From NCBI GenBank assembly GCA_026261815.1, contig JAMPIT010000848.1:5632501-5696500 (forward strand): a stretch of 64,000 nucleotides of DNA, written 5' to 3'. The notes under the pieces were generated by a model that had not been told where the DNA came from, made no database searches, and saw only the letters and a program-made list of their open reading frames with translations. Source of the stretch: Monarcha castaneiventris obscurior (Eukaryota; Chordata; Aves; Passeriformes; Monarchidae). Shown here in pieces: positions 33,869 through 46,430 of this stretch. How positions within the stretch are numbered: position 1 is the stretch's first letter; each line of letters starts with the position of its first letter. The position numbers were made by a program, and so were the translations under genes.

Positions 33869-36800
33869 TTGTGCCCGTGGGTGGCTCCATCTTGTCTGAG
33901 AGCACACTCGGGAGACACAGCCCATGACTCTGCTCTGAGCACTCTCTTTGCCTCTCATTTTGACTGTAAATCAATGAGCTTCCAGTACCCAGCATTTTAC
34001 CCCTAGGTTCTAGTCTTTTATTTAATTACCTTTAATAAATATAATGAAGATATGCCTAAAAAAGTCCGTATTTCCCCTTTCCATGGTTTTGCTCCCATAT
34101 GTGTTTGATGTGTACGTGCTGAAATTAGAGAAGCGATTTCAGTGAAGCAGAAAGGGATTTTTCAGAACGGTCTGGGATGTCTGAATTTCTTCTGGGCTCT
34201 CAGGCTGTTGCATCCTGCTGCAGAACATGTCCCAGGATGCTGGTGGAGGTGACCTGGGATGCGGGGAAGGGGCACAAACGAGTCTAGGAGAACTGGAATG
34301 CTGCTTCCTCTTCCTCGTGGAGCACCCACTGTTTGTTCTCCACACCAGAGCCCCATCCAAGGAGTGCTTCTGTGGAGTGACAGGGCTCATGTCCCTCCAT
34401 CCCTGTGCAGGAGTGTGTTCGTGCTGACAGGGTGGGGAAGAGCAATTCACTGTGTGGGCCTTGACAACTGCATTTTTTACGTCAAGCAAAGCCAGAAGCT
34501 TGAACAAATGCCTTTGTGGTGACAGAGTGAAAGGGCTGCACAATTTTTTCCTTCATTCTGACATAATGAAAAAAGGCTTTTGACAAAATCCATTCTGCCC
34601 TTTGAATGAAGTTATTTGTTTGACTAAATGCACTGACTCCATCCAAATTATTTATTAGACTTGCTTGACATTGCAGGCAACCTGGATTCCTGCAGGGCTG
34701 GGGGTGAGAGGTGGGCTCTGGATAGATCTCATCAACTGATAACAAGGCAAATCAAGCAAAGAGATGCTTTTTACTTGAATAAAAGAAGGATGATGGGAAT
34801 CCAACCATTGCACACACATCTCACAGTCTCAATCTGGTACACTTTGGGTGGACTGTGTTCTTCCCACACATCCAGGACACCATCAGTAAAGTTCATCCCT
34901 GGAATCCTGCATTAATATTGTTGTCAGCACTGGTTTTTCAGAGGAAAAAAAAACCCCAAACATATGCGCTAGAAGAAGGATTCCAGCTCCTCTCCCTGTG
35001 GGATTAGAAGTAAAGAAGGGAAAAGAAATCTCTGCTGAAGGCAAAGGAAAAGGAGAAACAGGAAATAAATAATTTGATGATTCTGTTGTTCTAAGTCGTG
35101 GTGATGCAGGAACAAGGTGCTCCTCCAGTGCCACTGAGTGCTCCACCAGCAGAGCCCAGCTCTGCAGGATCCATGGGGTGTTTGAGTCCTTCCAGTCACT
35201 GCAACAGCCAAACCCAAGTCAGCTGCCTGCCTTTTCTTGGGCAAGCCTGGCATTCTACCTGAGAAGAGCAGGCTGGGTGGTGTGAACATTCATCTGGGTC
35301 CATTTTCTGTTTAATGGGACTTTTCCATCGACTGAACACAATTTTTTACCCCATTAATATGCGCCCCTCACTGACTTGGCCTGAGCTCAGCTGCTCTCAG
35401 TGGAAACTAATGACATCTGAGATGCTGACTCTGAGGTTACTGAAACTAAACTCACCCAAGCTGCATGGAGGCAAACAGCCCTCTGCCACTCTTCCTCCTT
35501 GCCTGGTGCTTTTGTGGGGCTTCTCAGCTGGGGTTTCACACCTTGGGGTTAACAGCTCCTGTCTGGGGCTGGTGGGTGGCCAGGGCAGGCTGGGATGGGC
35601 TCCTTCAACTCAACCTTGGAGTTACTTTTTCTTGAAATCAAGGATCGTGCGTCACAGGGAGCGGGACCTTCCACTGACGCAGGGGGAAAAATTAAATCAG
35701 ATGTTTTGTGGCTCTGCGGTGCTGGGAATGGGGCAGTGAAAAACCCAGCCGTGCCAGCATCTGGGGTCACACTGACTAAACCCGAGAGCAAAAAAAGGCA
35801 GAAAATCTGTGGAAATTACCAGGCAGAGTAAAACCAGTGGAGGAAAAGCGTGCAACTTTCCACGCTTGACTTTGGTGCGAGGATCCTGCGTTACGGGAAA
35901 TGTTTGCCGTGGGGCTATTAATAAAACCTGCTGAACAAATACTGAGCCACTAAACAGCTCTCCTGCACATTAATAATCAGATCCAGGGTAATATTTAATA
36001 TAGCCATTTAGCCTGTAACGGACTAGCTGTTCCTTTGCTTTTAATTACCACTTTCGTTTTAAGCTAACTGTACAAATTGGCAAGATTTATGAAGCATCAC
36101 TGAACACCATACCTCAGCCTGCCTCGTGGCTCTACAATTAAAATGCTCATTTTTGAACACTAGATTTGTTTAATCCTCTAAAGAACCCTTGAAGTCATTT
36201 GGACAAATATTTTAGCCTCTGTTCCTTTCTGAATGAAAGTGCGTGCAAGGGAGATTGAGACCAGTTCAGAGTTGGTGCACAGCAGCGACCGTGACACTTT
36301 GTCTGACTTTAAACAGGCAGCACAGAGACCCTTGGGATGTTTTTGGGATGAGATGGGCATTTCAACTTGGTTTTCATTCATGCTTTCTACCTTTGTCCTC
36401 TTGCTTCTCGTGAGCAAGTCCATTGCTTCTGTGAGCAAGTTATCCCAAATTTATTCCAATGGTTTGTGGGAGGGAGCAAGAGCTCCTGTTCTGGCTGTCT
36501 GAAGTCTCCAGGTTTCTCTGGGTCGGTGCAGTGCTCACTTAGGTTTGTGTTTTAATGCTCTGTTGTTGGAGCACTGCACCAACATGGAATACAGACATTT
36601 CCTTTGCATTACAGAAGTTGTTACTCTCCTTGAGGAGAAACATCACTGGTTTTTCCTCAGGAGATTAAGTGATGAAGATTTAACTCTTTGCCACCCCACC
36701 AGGAGACAGCTCCATCCAGATCCTCACAATGGGCCGTGAGTTATCCAGCCAAACCTGACTGTCTTCTCCCTCTATCCCTAGGTGGAAGTTGGAAGTCTGT

Positions 36801-37499
36801 GCTTTCTTTTCCTGCACATTCCCAGTAATCCAAGTGTGGAAATCAGGCAGATTATGTGAGAGCAGTCTGGGCTGGCTGAACCCTGCCTGGCTCTGCTCTG
36901 GTTCATGTAGTGTGTTCAGCTCCAACTGTGTGAGGAAGACAACCTTTGATGCACGGGACTTGCTTGTGGAAAAAGGAGCCATGGAATGTAATTTTTATCA
37001 GGGTTAAGGCTGTTCCTTGCCATGGAACAAAGCGGAGCAAGAAGCTGCATCTCCCGGTACGGAATAGGAGATGACACGTCCGCTCTGCTGGAGCACAGGC
37101 AAACAGGCACTTGCCCAGGGCAGCAGCCTGAGGCACAGACAGGAGTACACATGGGATGCTCCAGGGCTTGTGAAAGCTGCTCCACACCCACAACAGCTCC
37201 AAAGTGAGAACAGGCTCATCCCCTCCAGCACAGCTTTCTGCAAAGCCAGCAGGAGGGAAGCTCTTCCCCTTCTCTCATCCCCTCCTCTGCACTTTCAAAT
37301 ATCTTACCTACATTTACCCTCTCCTTCCCAGCAGAGTGGGGCTCCACGTGTTGCCCGGAGCTGTGTCAGCTCTGTGCACACCCAATCCAGCAGCCACCCT
37401 GTCCCTGCATCCTATGACCTGTCACTGTGGTTCCTTCCATCTCAGAGAGCGCTGGCACATCTCTCTAAGTTTCATTTCTGAGCAGGGCGGCCTGTGTCT
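33869..37499. other. single-copy non-coding stretch
   Basis: No gene or repeat family is recognised. A CpG-retaining AT-rich block lies at 35630-36150. Confidence 0.4.
35630..36150. promoter_or_regulatory. candidate conserved non-coding block
   Basis: Single-copy sequence with conspicuous CpGs (GGATCGTGCGTCACAGG, GTGCGAGGATCCTGCGTTAC) next to AT-rich homeodomain cores (GCACATTAATAATCAG, GCTTTTAATTACCAC). A 7-bp inverted repeat AAGCGTG...CACGCTT sits at about 35847-35868. The regulatory nature is inferred only. Confidence 0.28.
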
Positions 37500-37830
37500 A
37501 CGAGGAAATGAGAACTCGAAAGAGTGATCTGCAGTCCCAGCAAGCCCGTCGCTCACAGGGCTCCGTTCTCACCCAGCCCACCCCGTCCTCACCCCGGGCC
37601 GTGGGAGGCTGATTCAGCCCCAGCCGCCCGCAGGGTCCCTCCGCCTGGCCCCGGGACTCGCACGGGAAACCTCCGGGGCGAGTGATGGGGAAATGGCTCC
37701 TGTGGCTGCCCGAGCCCAGCAGCTCTGCAAAAGCCACCCGTGCTCGTGCTGGCACCTCAGGCCAAGCGATGCCACCGCTGCCAGCCCCGGTGCCGCGCTG
37801 CTGCCCTGCTGCCCTGGCTGCTCTCCTGCT
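37500..37830. promoter_or_regulatory. CpG island, orphan promoter candidate
   Basis: By hand count there are about 24 CpGs in the 300 bp from 37500, with GC around two-thirds and an observed/expected ratio near 0.7. Flanking DNA is CpG-poor. Dense words include CCCCGGGCCGTG, CCCCGGGACTCGCACGGG and CTCCGGGGCGAG. It is followed at about 37820-37920 by pyrimidine-rich sequence. No TATA box or recognisable first coding exon is visible. A frame starting with the ATG at 37685 encodes an unrecognised, leucine/proline-rich peptide. It could be the promoter of a non-coding RNA or of a gene outside the window. Confidence 0.45.
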
Positions 37831-38935
37831 CTCCTCTCCCTTCCAGTCCTCGCTTTTCTCCACCGCTCCTGCACCTGGTTCTTTTACCCTTCTCTTTCTT
37901 TATCTTGTTCTTGCCCCACTCCATTTTCTTCTGAGGGAGGGAGGAAAGTGTTGGTCCATAAATGTCCCGTTCCCCTCTGACAAAGCACTGCACATCCTGG
38001 CGGTGAGGGTCTGGATGGAGGATCCCCCATCCTTTGCACCCACTCGGAATCAGCTGTCATGGGCAGCCTGGAAGGTGTAAATCACGGGAAGAGCAGCCCC
38101 CACACCATCTTCCCAAGCTGGAAGCCTTCCCAAGTCATGCTGCTGCAGTGGTTATCTCCATGACAGCAGGCTGAGCTATTCCAGCTCTGCTAACTCTGCC
38201 TGATTCCTGCGGAATCCTGTGGGGTCCTGCGTGTCTGCTACAAAGGATCCCAGCTCCACCTAAAGATACCACAAGTGGAAGGTTCACCTCTTTCTTTATG
38301 AATTTTTCCCAGTGCTGTTAACTGTCATCTGTCCTGAAAATGTGTTCCTGAGTGCTCCTGGGTGGAAAATGTTCATATTCAGCTTCCAGCCTCTTCTTGC
38401 TCTGTCTTTCCTTGGCAGAAATGTAAGCTCTTTAGTATCAGACATTTCTATCCCAGCTTAATTTTTATTCCTTTCTTTGACTTCTATAAATGTCTCATTT
38501 CAAGATATTTTTCTTGCTCTGTTATGATTTATTTGGCTGTTCCCTGAACATTCCAACATCTGACTTAATGTAGGGATGCCAGAGCTCTGCAGTTTGGTTA
38601 CACAAGTTTTAGGGAGTGCTGGGAGCAGAGGTAAGACAACATTTGCTCTCCCTCTCTCTCCTCTACCCCCTGTCAGAGACACCCCATGTGCTGCAGCAGA
38701 AATTCATGTTTAGGTGCTCAACCACCCCTCAAAGAACTTTGGCTGTGGGTAGATCCTGCTTGGATTTCCCCTTTCCCAGGATGTTTTTTTCCCTGATGCA
38801 GCTTTGCATTAGGCTGGATTAAAATGATTTCCTTTGCTCTCCTTTTGGTTAGGCCCTCTTCTCCAGGTGACACCAGTGTCTCCAGTGACGGTGTGGGACT
38901 GGGTCTGTGCCCCTCACCAGCTCCCCAGGCCGTGT
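37831..38935. other. single-copy non-coding stretch
   Basis: Pyrimidine-rich tract at about 37820-37930, otherwise unremarkable. AAGGTGTAA at 38075 resembles a splice donor but has no supporting exon evidence. Confidence 0.35.
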
Positions 38936-38998
38936 TGATGCCTTCTCCAGCCACCCAGAAACAGAGACTAGACAAGAGTAAGGGAATAAAGGTCGGTG

Positions 38999-39004
38999 TT
39001 TATT
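38999..39004 (-). terminator. LTR polyadenylation signal
   Basis: AATAAA on the minus strand within CAAATAAACACC, located in the R-like part of the solo LTR. Confidence 0.6.
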
Positions 39005-39096
39005 TGAAGGCCCTTCAAGGCACACCCTGGGGGAGCCAGAGGCTGCCTCCAAAAAGGGACCCCAAGATGGACGACAGGTCATGAGTTCTTCACACC

Positions 39097-39102
39097 TTTA
39101 TA
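39097..39102 (-). promoter_or_regulatory. LTR TATA box
   Basis: TATAAA on the minus strand, about 93 bp upstream of the LTR polyadenylation signal. The same position is conserved in the second LTR copy. Confidence 0.6.
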
Positions 39103-39374
39103 GGTTTGGTTCATTTGCATACCACGGTTAATTCTCCAATTAAAGCCCCAGTTCAATGATGGAATTCCTCTCAGCTTGCTCCCCCCTTAGAGGCTTTGGG
39201 TTACACATTTTGGGCCTAGAAGAGCCTGGCTGTCCTTGAAGGCAAAGCCTGGAGAGGCTTTGTTGTGTCTGCCCAGCACGAGAGAGCAGAAATTCCAGGC
39301 TACAAGGAACTTCAGAGTTACACACTGGGCAGTACAGGATTTGAAAAATATAAAAGTTAAAACCTAAGGCATCA

Positions 39375-39564
39375 GTGTGTGACCTGCAGGTCTGATCAGC
39401 AAGGCTGCTGCAGGTATCTGATGGAAGGACTGGAACTGGACATCCCTCTGCCAGCTGTCCCTGCCTCCAAACACTTCCCTCTCCCCCTGCCCACAGTGGC
39501 TCCTCTCTGGCAGCTTTTTCTCCCTTGCAAATTCAGAGTCAGTCCTGCCTCCACAGGTGGGAGA
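39375..39564. other. single-copy, nothing recognised
   Basis: Short stretch between the LTR and a CR1 tail. Confidence 0.4.
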
Positions 39565-39622
39565 GTCACAGAATGGATTGGGTTGGAAAGGAGCTTAAAG
39601 ATCATCTGGCTCCAACACTTTG
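39565..39622 (-). repeat. CR1 LINE, terminal scrap (minus)
   Basis: Only the inverted 3' tail is left: GTCACAGAATGGATTGGGTT, then 'ggaaaggagcttaaagatcatctggctcc'. Confidence 0.8.
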
Positions 39623-41986
39623 GGCACAGGATGGAGGTTATTCTCCAGTTGTTATTAGAAATCATCCTGAAGTCAATCAATAACTGCAGACTTATATGTG
39701 GGGTGAGACTCAGAGCCTCCAGCAGCTGAAGGCAGCAGCGTAACAGCTCATATCAGACAGCTCTGCCTGAGACAGACAGTGTGAAATTACCTATTGAGTG
39801 TAAAACACAGAAAGAAAGTTTTTTATGCAGGTCGTGACCTGGAGCAGAATGACTGTGTTAGTTTGGTTTTTTTTTTTTAAGTTATTTCCATAGATTTTTT
39901 TTTTATGCTCATAAACACCATCCTTCCACTCTGTCCTGGAATAAGGACACTGACAGTGGCTGGCAAACAGCCTGAGCTCCTGTCTGCTCTGGAGTCACCC
40001 AGCTTTTCCCTGGTCTGGAAAACTTTCATAAACAATAAGTCTCTGAAAGAATAGGATTGGAACCACTAAAAGGAGGTAGTGGACTGGAGGGAGAAGTCAG
40101 AGTCAATTAAATTTCAGAAAAAAATTGAGCATCCCATCCTACTGTGTGCAATTATTAAAACACCAGGAACAGTCTTGGAAGGTGTTGGTTTCCCTCTCTT
40201 CACTTCCACAAAAGTGCTGAGTGACTTACAAGAGAATTAAACTCTGCTACTCTCTTTTGCCTTCTTCTGACTTTTTAATTTGGAAGGATCAGTTTTTTCT
40301 TCTTGGCTCCATTCACAGGGAAAATATTACTCAAAGAAAGTATTTTTTAATGGTAAAAAATTATCTTTGTGGAAACTAAGGATCTGTTTTGGTGTGCCTT
40401 GTACATGAAAACTTCATTGGAGGAAATATAGTCCTCACATAAAAGGTTTGGTTTCAAATTTTAGAAGTCCTGTAATAACCAAGATTTTTATTAAGAAGTC
40501 TAAAATAGAGTTACAAAATACTTTTAAAGCTGTAGCTAATCCAAAGTGAATTTCACAGCCACAATATTTGAGATTTTAACTTTTGAGCCAGTTCTGTGAT
40601 CTGCATGCCAAGGAGTCCTGGCTCAGCTGGGAGCCTGACATTTTTTGGGAATCTGAAGCTCAGGGGTGAGGGATGGGACCTGATCCAGAGCCACCCATCC
40701 CAACTTTTCTCCAAAGTCTGTGAAAAGGAAAATCTACAGAGCCTTGGACTGAAGTAGATGAGGAGGTCAGAAAAGAGAAGAACAAGGAACAAGTGAGAAC
40801 TTGAGTGTTTTGAAGGCCCACAATCGAATTCAAAACTCCATCAAAGCAGGAGGTCCAGCACTCCAGGAAGTCCATGCCACTCCATCACTGAAAGGCATGG
40901 AAAGATTCCCTTTGGATTGTGCCGTGCCTGTCTGACTGCACAATGGAACAAACCCCCTCAACAAGGGGCTCTGGAAAGAGGGGGAGTTGTCTTGGGTTAA
41001 CTCCCATCACCATGACTTGCCTCTATTAAATCTTCCTAAGTGAAAGACATTTCTCCCCAAACTAGTGAGAAAGCATGAGAAAAATCCCCAAAAAGGCACC
41101 TTTAAAGACAATAGGGGTTTCAGTATTTTTTTTCTTTTGCAAGCCTCTGAGACATTTGCGTGGGATTCTTTTCTCAGGTACATAAAGGGAACTAAAGACT
41201 TAAAAATGTGAATGAGAAAAGGCAGTGGAAAATAATAACGCAGGCCAGTAGCCCACACAGACTTGAGAAAGTATCACTGGTGTTGGCTGCAAATGAAAAA
41301 GTCACAAAAAAGCCATGCACAGATCCCACCATGGAGCTTGAAAATCTGTGTTTTCATCAAACTCTGTCATTGCTTCTTCCAGAAAGACGAGGTTCCCCCA
41401 TGTCTGCACTCCTCACGACTCCTCACATGGCCACCCATCCCTTTTCCTGCAGGACCATGCCCAGCAGATCCAGCCCATCCACGGGCACAGCAGCCTTGTC
41501 AGGAAGATGTGCCACAGGTCACAGAGATGAGCTGCTCGTGCCTCAGCTCCTGGGAGGAAAACACACATAGGAGACAGCCTGGAAAATCGGTGTCCTCTTC
41601 CCATTTCCTCCCTGCTTAAGCTCATTATCCCCACGTGTCTCTGCCTGGAAACTGGAAACCAGCGAGGTGCCAGGGAGAAAAGCACTGCCCATGGGGGTGG
41701 GTGTGCTCCAGGCAGCCCTGCTGTTACCTGGGGCCTGCACAGGACTCAGGGGCACTGAGGTTTCACCTCCAAGGCAGCTGATCCCAAGGTGTTTGCATCA
41801 GGCATCAGTGCCCCTGATCTCATCACCTCCCTGCCTTCCTGGCCCCCTCCTCTGCACTTGTAAATCTCTTACCTGGGACCTTGTGGAGTGCCTGTGCAGG
41901 TTTCCAGATGCTCACGGCATCAAAGTTTCTCTAGGTGAGCATTCAAGCATGAACGTTTATGATGGCAGAGTTAGGAGAACTTGGAA
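39623..41986. other. single-copy non-coding stretch
   Basis: AT-rich at 39780-40560, with T-runs near 39868 and 39895. No gene or repeat family is recognised. Confidence 0.4.
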
Positions 41987-42050
41987 ATCATGGAATCACA
42001 GAATGGTTTGTGCTGGAAGAGACCTTAAGGATCATCTGGTTCCAACCCTC
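41987..42050 (-). repeat. CR1 LINE, terminal scrap (minus)
   Basis: ATCATGGAATCACAGAATGG, then 'tgctggaagagaccttaaggatcatctggttccaaccc'. About 64 bp of the inverted 3' end. Confidence 0.85.
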
Positions 42051-42534
42051 AAATACAGCTTTAAATGAGAGAGAGTGAGCTCGAGGCTTTGGAGGAGGCT
42101 CCAGAGGAGGTGTTGGAGCTGGTGCACACCTCAAGTTCCCTCCCCTACAGGAGCTGCTAGGTGTGGTAGGAAACCTCCTTCTCTGGGCAGCACCTGAGCT
42201 GAGCCCCCAAACTCTGAGAGGCAACAAGTGCATTTTAAGACCATTTCACCATCGCTTCAACCTGGGAAGCAGATTTGGTTTTATTTTTAAATCCCTCCAC
42301 CACCACCATTTTCTTCGCAGAGGCTTTGAACGAAGATATTCTGTCACTGGATAAACAAGCCTAAAAGGGAGAAAACAGTTTTTAAGTGTAGGAAATACGT
42401 ATTTAATGAGTGATGAAGTAAATTACTTCAAAAGAAAGTGGATTAAAAATGTTTCTGGGTGGTGGTGGGGGAAGAGTGGTGATTGTAAGTGTGGGAGAAA
42501 GCCAACAATAACAGAAACAAAGAGAGGCTGGGAC
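42051..42534. other. single-copy, nothing recognised
   Basis: Short (CCA)n at about 42296-42308. No gene is seen. Confidence 0.4.
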
Positions 42535-42770
42535 AGCTGGGGCTGTCAGGAGACCTCACAGCACCTTCCAGTATCTGAAGGGAACCTCCAAGGAAGTCAA
42601 AGAAAGACTTTTCATCAGGAGCTGTAGTGATAGGACAAGGAGTTCAAGCTGAAAGAGGGGAAATTTAGGTTAGATATCCACAAGATTTTTTTTCCCTGTG
42701 AGGGTGGTGAGGCCCTGGCACAGGTTGCCCATCCCTGGAATTGTTCCAGGCCACGTTGGACCACCCCAGC
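42535..42770 (+). repeat. CR1 LINE, internal 3' region fragment
   Basis: Carries the upstream UTR part ('caggagacctcacagc', 'gtatctgaagggaacctccaagg', GACAAGGAGTTCAAGCTGAA, TTAGGTTAGATATCCACAAG), then GTGAGGGTGGTGAGGCCCTG and CACAGGTTGCCCATCCCTGG. It stops near CCACGTTGGACC, so the 3' terminus is missing. It retains the 'ggttgccc' form, unlike most local copies with 'gggtgccc'. Confidence 0.9.
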
Positions 42771-45700
42771 CCATGCAGAACAGACCATAATCCCCCTTCC
42801 CTGCCAATGGTTTTAGAGGCAGCGTTCAGCAGTGCTTGAGACATTGAGCTGAGCACAGAGTAAAAGGTCATTTGGTAATACAATGCTCACTTCCCACACA
42901 CCCATTTTCACTTGACTAGAAACTGGTAATAAGTTAACACCAGCCCCAAACAGTGCATGCGGGCCTCAGATATTAATAGGGGGTTTCAGTATTGGTTTGA
43001 GATAAAAGCATTAATCAAAAATAGGTGTGGGTGCATTAGGAATACGAAATAGGCACTGTCACAGAGCAGACTTGTAGCCACAGAAATCCTGACTTAATGG
43101 GAAGTCACAAGAGTCTGCAGTCAGCAGTTTCCAGAGCAGATGCACTTGTTAGTCCTCCCTGGGAAACAAGGGATTCCTCAGGCTTGAGCCCAGCCTGGAG
43201 TTTCCTCCTGCACAGCTTAGGGACATAGACCTAAGGTAGCTGGGAAAGGACATACCCCGCTGCTCCCACTGGAGGTTCATCCTATGGGACACCCTGTGCC
43301 TGGTATCCCTGTCAGCTCACTTGGGGCTAGGAGCAGCCTCAGCAGTGTTCAAGGGCTCATGATACATCATCAAACATCACTCAAACTAAGATAATTGTCC
43401 TGTGAATTCCAGGCTGAAGAAAACACATGGATGGGCAATCTCCTGCTTGATTTCCCCTTTCCAAGCTAAGGGATGCACGAGGGAGAAATGTGAGAGCCAG
43501 GCAGAAGGCAGCGCTCTTGGTTCTCAGGACAGGGAGGGTCCTTCTCGTTCCCAGAGTGCTGCTCAGGTGTTACCAGCTCATGCTTTCTTTTTGTAGTTCC
43601 ACCCACCAAGAGGATTCTGAAAACATCATCCTTGGACAGCCTGACACCAAAAGAGAAATGCCTTTTTTTTTTTTTTTTTTTTACTATTTTTAAATCCCGT
43701 GGTATTTTAAACCCACTCATCTGGAGCATGAGCCATGATCACTTGATGCTGGCAGAACCAGAAATGATCACAGTGGCTGTGCTTTGGGAATTGTCCCTCC
43801 AGCTGAGCTATGGGGAAGAGGGCACAGCTCCAAGGGAAAAGAGGAAGGAAAGAAGGAATGCAGACAGCAGGGCCACGCCACTATCCTTGGGGGAACTGAG
43901 GGTGCCTGTGAGTCCTCAAAGGAAATTATGGGACATTCAAGGAGGAGGTGGCGTTTCCACTACACACACGTTAAGACTCAAGAATGCTGTTCCAGGTGCC
44001 CAGTCCTGTTTCAAGAGAATCACGACGGAGGAAGCCCTGGGAGAGGGAAAGCAAAGAGGTGGAAGGGATTCTTCCTCCAGAGGCAGCTCCCATTCTGGGC
44101 AGGGCTGTCCTACATGGCCCAGGCTCCTTGCTGCAGTGCCAGACTCTGCAGAGGGAGTTTTGGGGTGCCCAGCAGAGCACAGGCATGGCAGAGGCAGTGC
44201 AGGGACTGGGATGGGGTGGGAGAGGTGACAGCACTGCCAGGGTGTGCTGAAAGCTCTCACACAGCAGCAGCAGTGCCCCACGGGCAGGAGGAGCTCTGCC
44301 AGGGTGTGGGGTGCACAACAAGCTCTGCCCACCCAAGAGGAGTGAGTGCACAGCTCAGCAGCCTCTCACCACTTTGGGACTGTCCCAGAGCCCACTTACA
44401 CTGGTGGGTGGTGACAGCCTTGCCTTGGCTTTCAGATGCTGCTGTGTCACTGAGTTAACCTTTCCTCGGTCACTGGGGCTTTTGGTTTTATGCTGGTGAG
44501 TCAGGAGAAGATGCTGATCATCATCATCACCACAAAATGAGTTCTCAGTTGTAAATCAGCCAAATGTGGTGTTGGCTGCCTCTCCTGCAGAAATGGAAGG
44601 ATGAAACAATGCCTGGTAGAAGGGTTTGGGTTGGATGGCCAGATTCACAGCTCACAGATGATATTTTACCCTCACCAAATCCTACCAGCAGGGTTTCCAG
44701 TCACAGTTGTGATGTTGTTGTCCTGCTGCTCACAGTAATTTTCCCTCTTCGAAACCCAAACCAAAAATAAGGAAAATATTAATTCAGGATGACCTCAGAT
44801 ATTGGAGTTCTGTCTCCAGAGCATCTTCAGAAATGATTTGGGATCATATAGTGTGCAGTTTTGATCCAAACTTGACATAATTCCGGTTTTAATGTTCCCA
44901 TTAGCTTTGTTGTTTGCTAAGAGCAGTCTCCTGACACTCCTGTCTTCCCATCCTCTTTGTGCACCTTCAATCCCCTTTGGGTCTAAACACTCAGCTTCAC
45001 ACCCCTCCTGTTTCTTAGCTTAAGACCATGCCCACTTTGCTTTTCTTTGGGTATCTTTCACAGGTGCATCTGGGAAGCTCAGTTAAACATTAAAGCCACA
45101 GGAGTTCTAGTCAAAAGTGCATAAATCTCTCCTATGTGAAAGTTTTCCAGGTCATTCCAAGGTGATTATATTGAACCTCTTAAAATTCTACCTATTAGTA
45201 ACAAAATATCATCCTTTTTGGTAAATAGAATAAACCAAATATTCTTATGTTTTTTCTGCGCTTCCAGTGTATGATTAGAGCTAAAGGCAGAGCTGATGGG
45301 ACCAACACATTTCCAATCTTGGGGGAAAAAAAAACCAAAAACCAATCAGAACATTCAATTTCAACAAGTATCTCGGTGACAGATGGGACTTCCCATTCCA
45401 GGCCACTTCCTCTGTGAGAGGGAATCCACAAGAATCGGAAGCACAATGCACGGCCTGTGCAGCCTCTTGTGCTCATCTGGTCCCCTTAATATGGAATGTG
45501 CAATTCCATCTGGCAGCCCTGTGCACTCCAAACACATTTGTGGGGACAGGGATTGCAGGGCTGTGGGAGGCATTGCAGAAGCTCTGCCCGTGATGCCACC
45601 GGAGGAACGGGGGCAGAAGATAAAATAGCAGCTAATGCTTTGCAAATGAGGGTTTTGTGGGGCTGTGAAAGGTGGAGGTGGTGAAGGAATAAGGTTTTGG

Positions 45701-45829
45701 TTGCTCTGTTCTGCCATGGAGTGTGGCTCTGTCCTGCCCTGCTTGCAGCAAAGGGCAGCTGTCGCTCTGGGAGCAGAGGTTGTGGAGCAGGGCTGGAAAA
45801 CCAGGAGGGGCTGCACTGGCACATGACTC

Positions 45830-46430
45830 TGAGCTCGCTCCTCTTTGATCTGGTGTACTAAATAAGATCCTTTTGGTTGAGCTCCGTGCTTTGATTACAG
45901 GCTAAGAGCTGCGTGTGTACTTAAACGCCTGAGCAAATAGAGTGAACTGTTCTTGGAAAGCGAGCGCTCACAGTTTAATTTATCTCACTTATCCCTCCAG
46001 TCTGGCAGCTTATAAGTAACTGCTATGATCAGAGACAAGTTGTTTCCCGTTCTATCTGGAGGCAAATAATAGTTTCACAGAAAGGGATCTGACACTCTCT
46101 GTACCTAAGTGTTCCTCACACACGGAGCATTTGAAAATCACAATTCAAGTGCCGGGTGTCAGGCGAGGAGTCAGCCTTGGCTTTTTGTGGGGAAGATGCT
46201 CCCTGGACCAGAGCCAGCCCGATGTGCCATGGATCAGGTACATACTGAAGGTAATGAGGCAGCAGCAACACAACTACCACTGTGTTCTTCATAATAGGGA
46301 CTAATGGGGCGTTGCTGGAGAGTGACCGATGCCATGGATGTAATTGTGAGACGGATGTGTGAATTTAATAGGGCACAGATTAGAGAGTAATCAATAAGTC
46401 TGGGCCAGAGCCTTAATGGAGCTGATACGG
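45830..46430. promoter_or_regulatory. candidate conserved non-coding block
   Basis: Single-copy sequence with isolated CpGs (GGAAAGCGAGCGCTCAC, TGGGGCGTTGCTG) and homeodomain-type words (CAGTTTAATTTATCTC, GTGAATTTAATAGGGC, GAGAGTAATCAATAAG). Regulatory function is inferred from composition only. Confidence 0.22.

Larger units (their letters stand above)
38936..39374 (-). mobile_element. solo LTR, endogenous retrovirus (copy 1)
   Basis: 439 bp. On the minus strand it runs from TGATGCCTTAGG (39374 downward) to ...AAGGCATCA at 38936. The terminal inverted repeat is mutated at the far end here. Flanks show a perfect 4-bp duplication, GTGT (38932-38935 and 39375-39378). A TATAAA box (39097-39102, minus) and an AATAAA signal (38999-39004, minus) are in the expected order. 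No gag, pol or env sequence adjoins it. A 4-bp target duplication favours an ERV1-type (gamma-like) element. A 61-codon minus-strand frame inside it is incidental. Confidence 0.88.

Noticed and set aside
39140..39325. Minus-strand peptide shared with 57752-58000
   Set aside because: The similarity exists because both lie in the conserved half of the two solo LTRs. It is not a gene pair.
43663..43682. 20-T run as a minus-strand retrogene poly(A) tail
   Set aside because: Same reasoning. The adjoining sequence gives no recognisable coding remnant.
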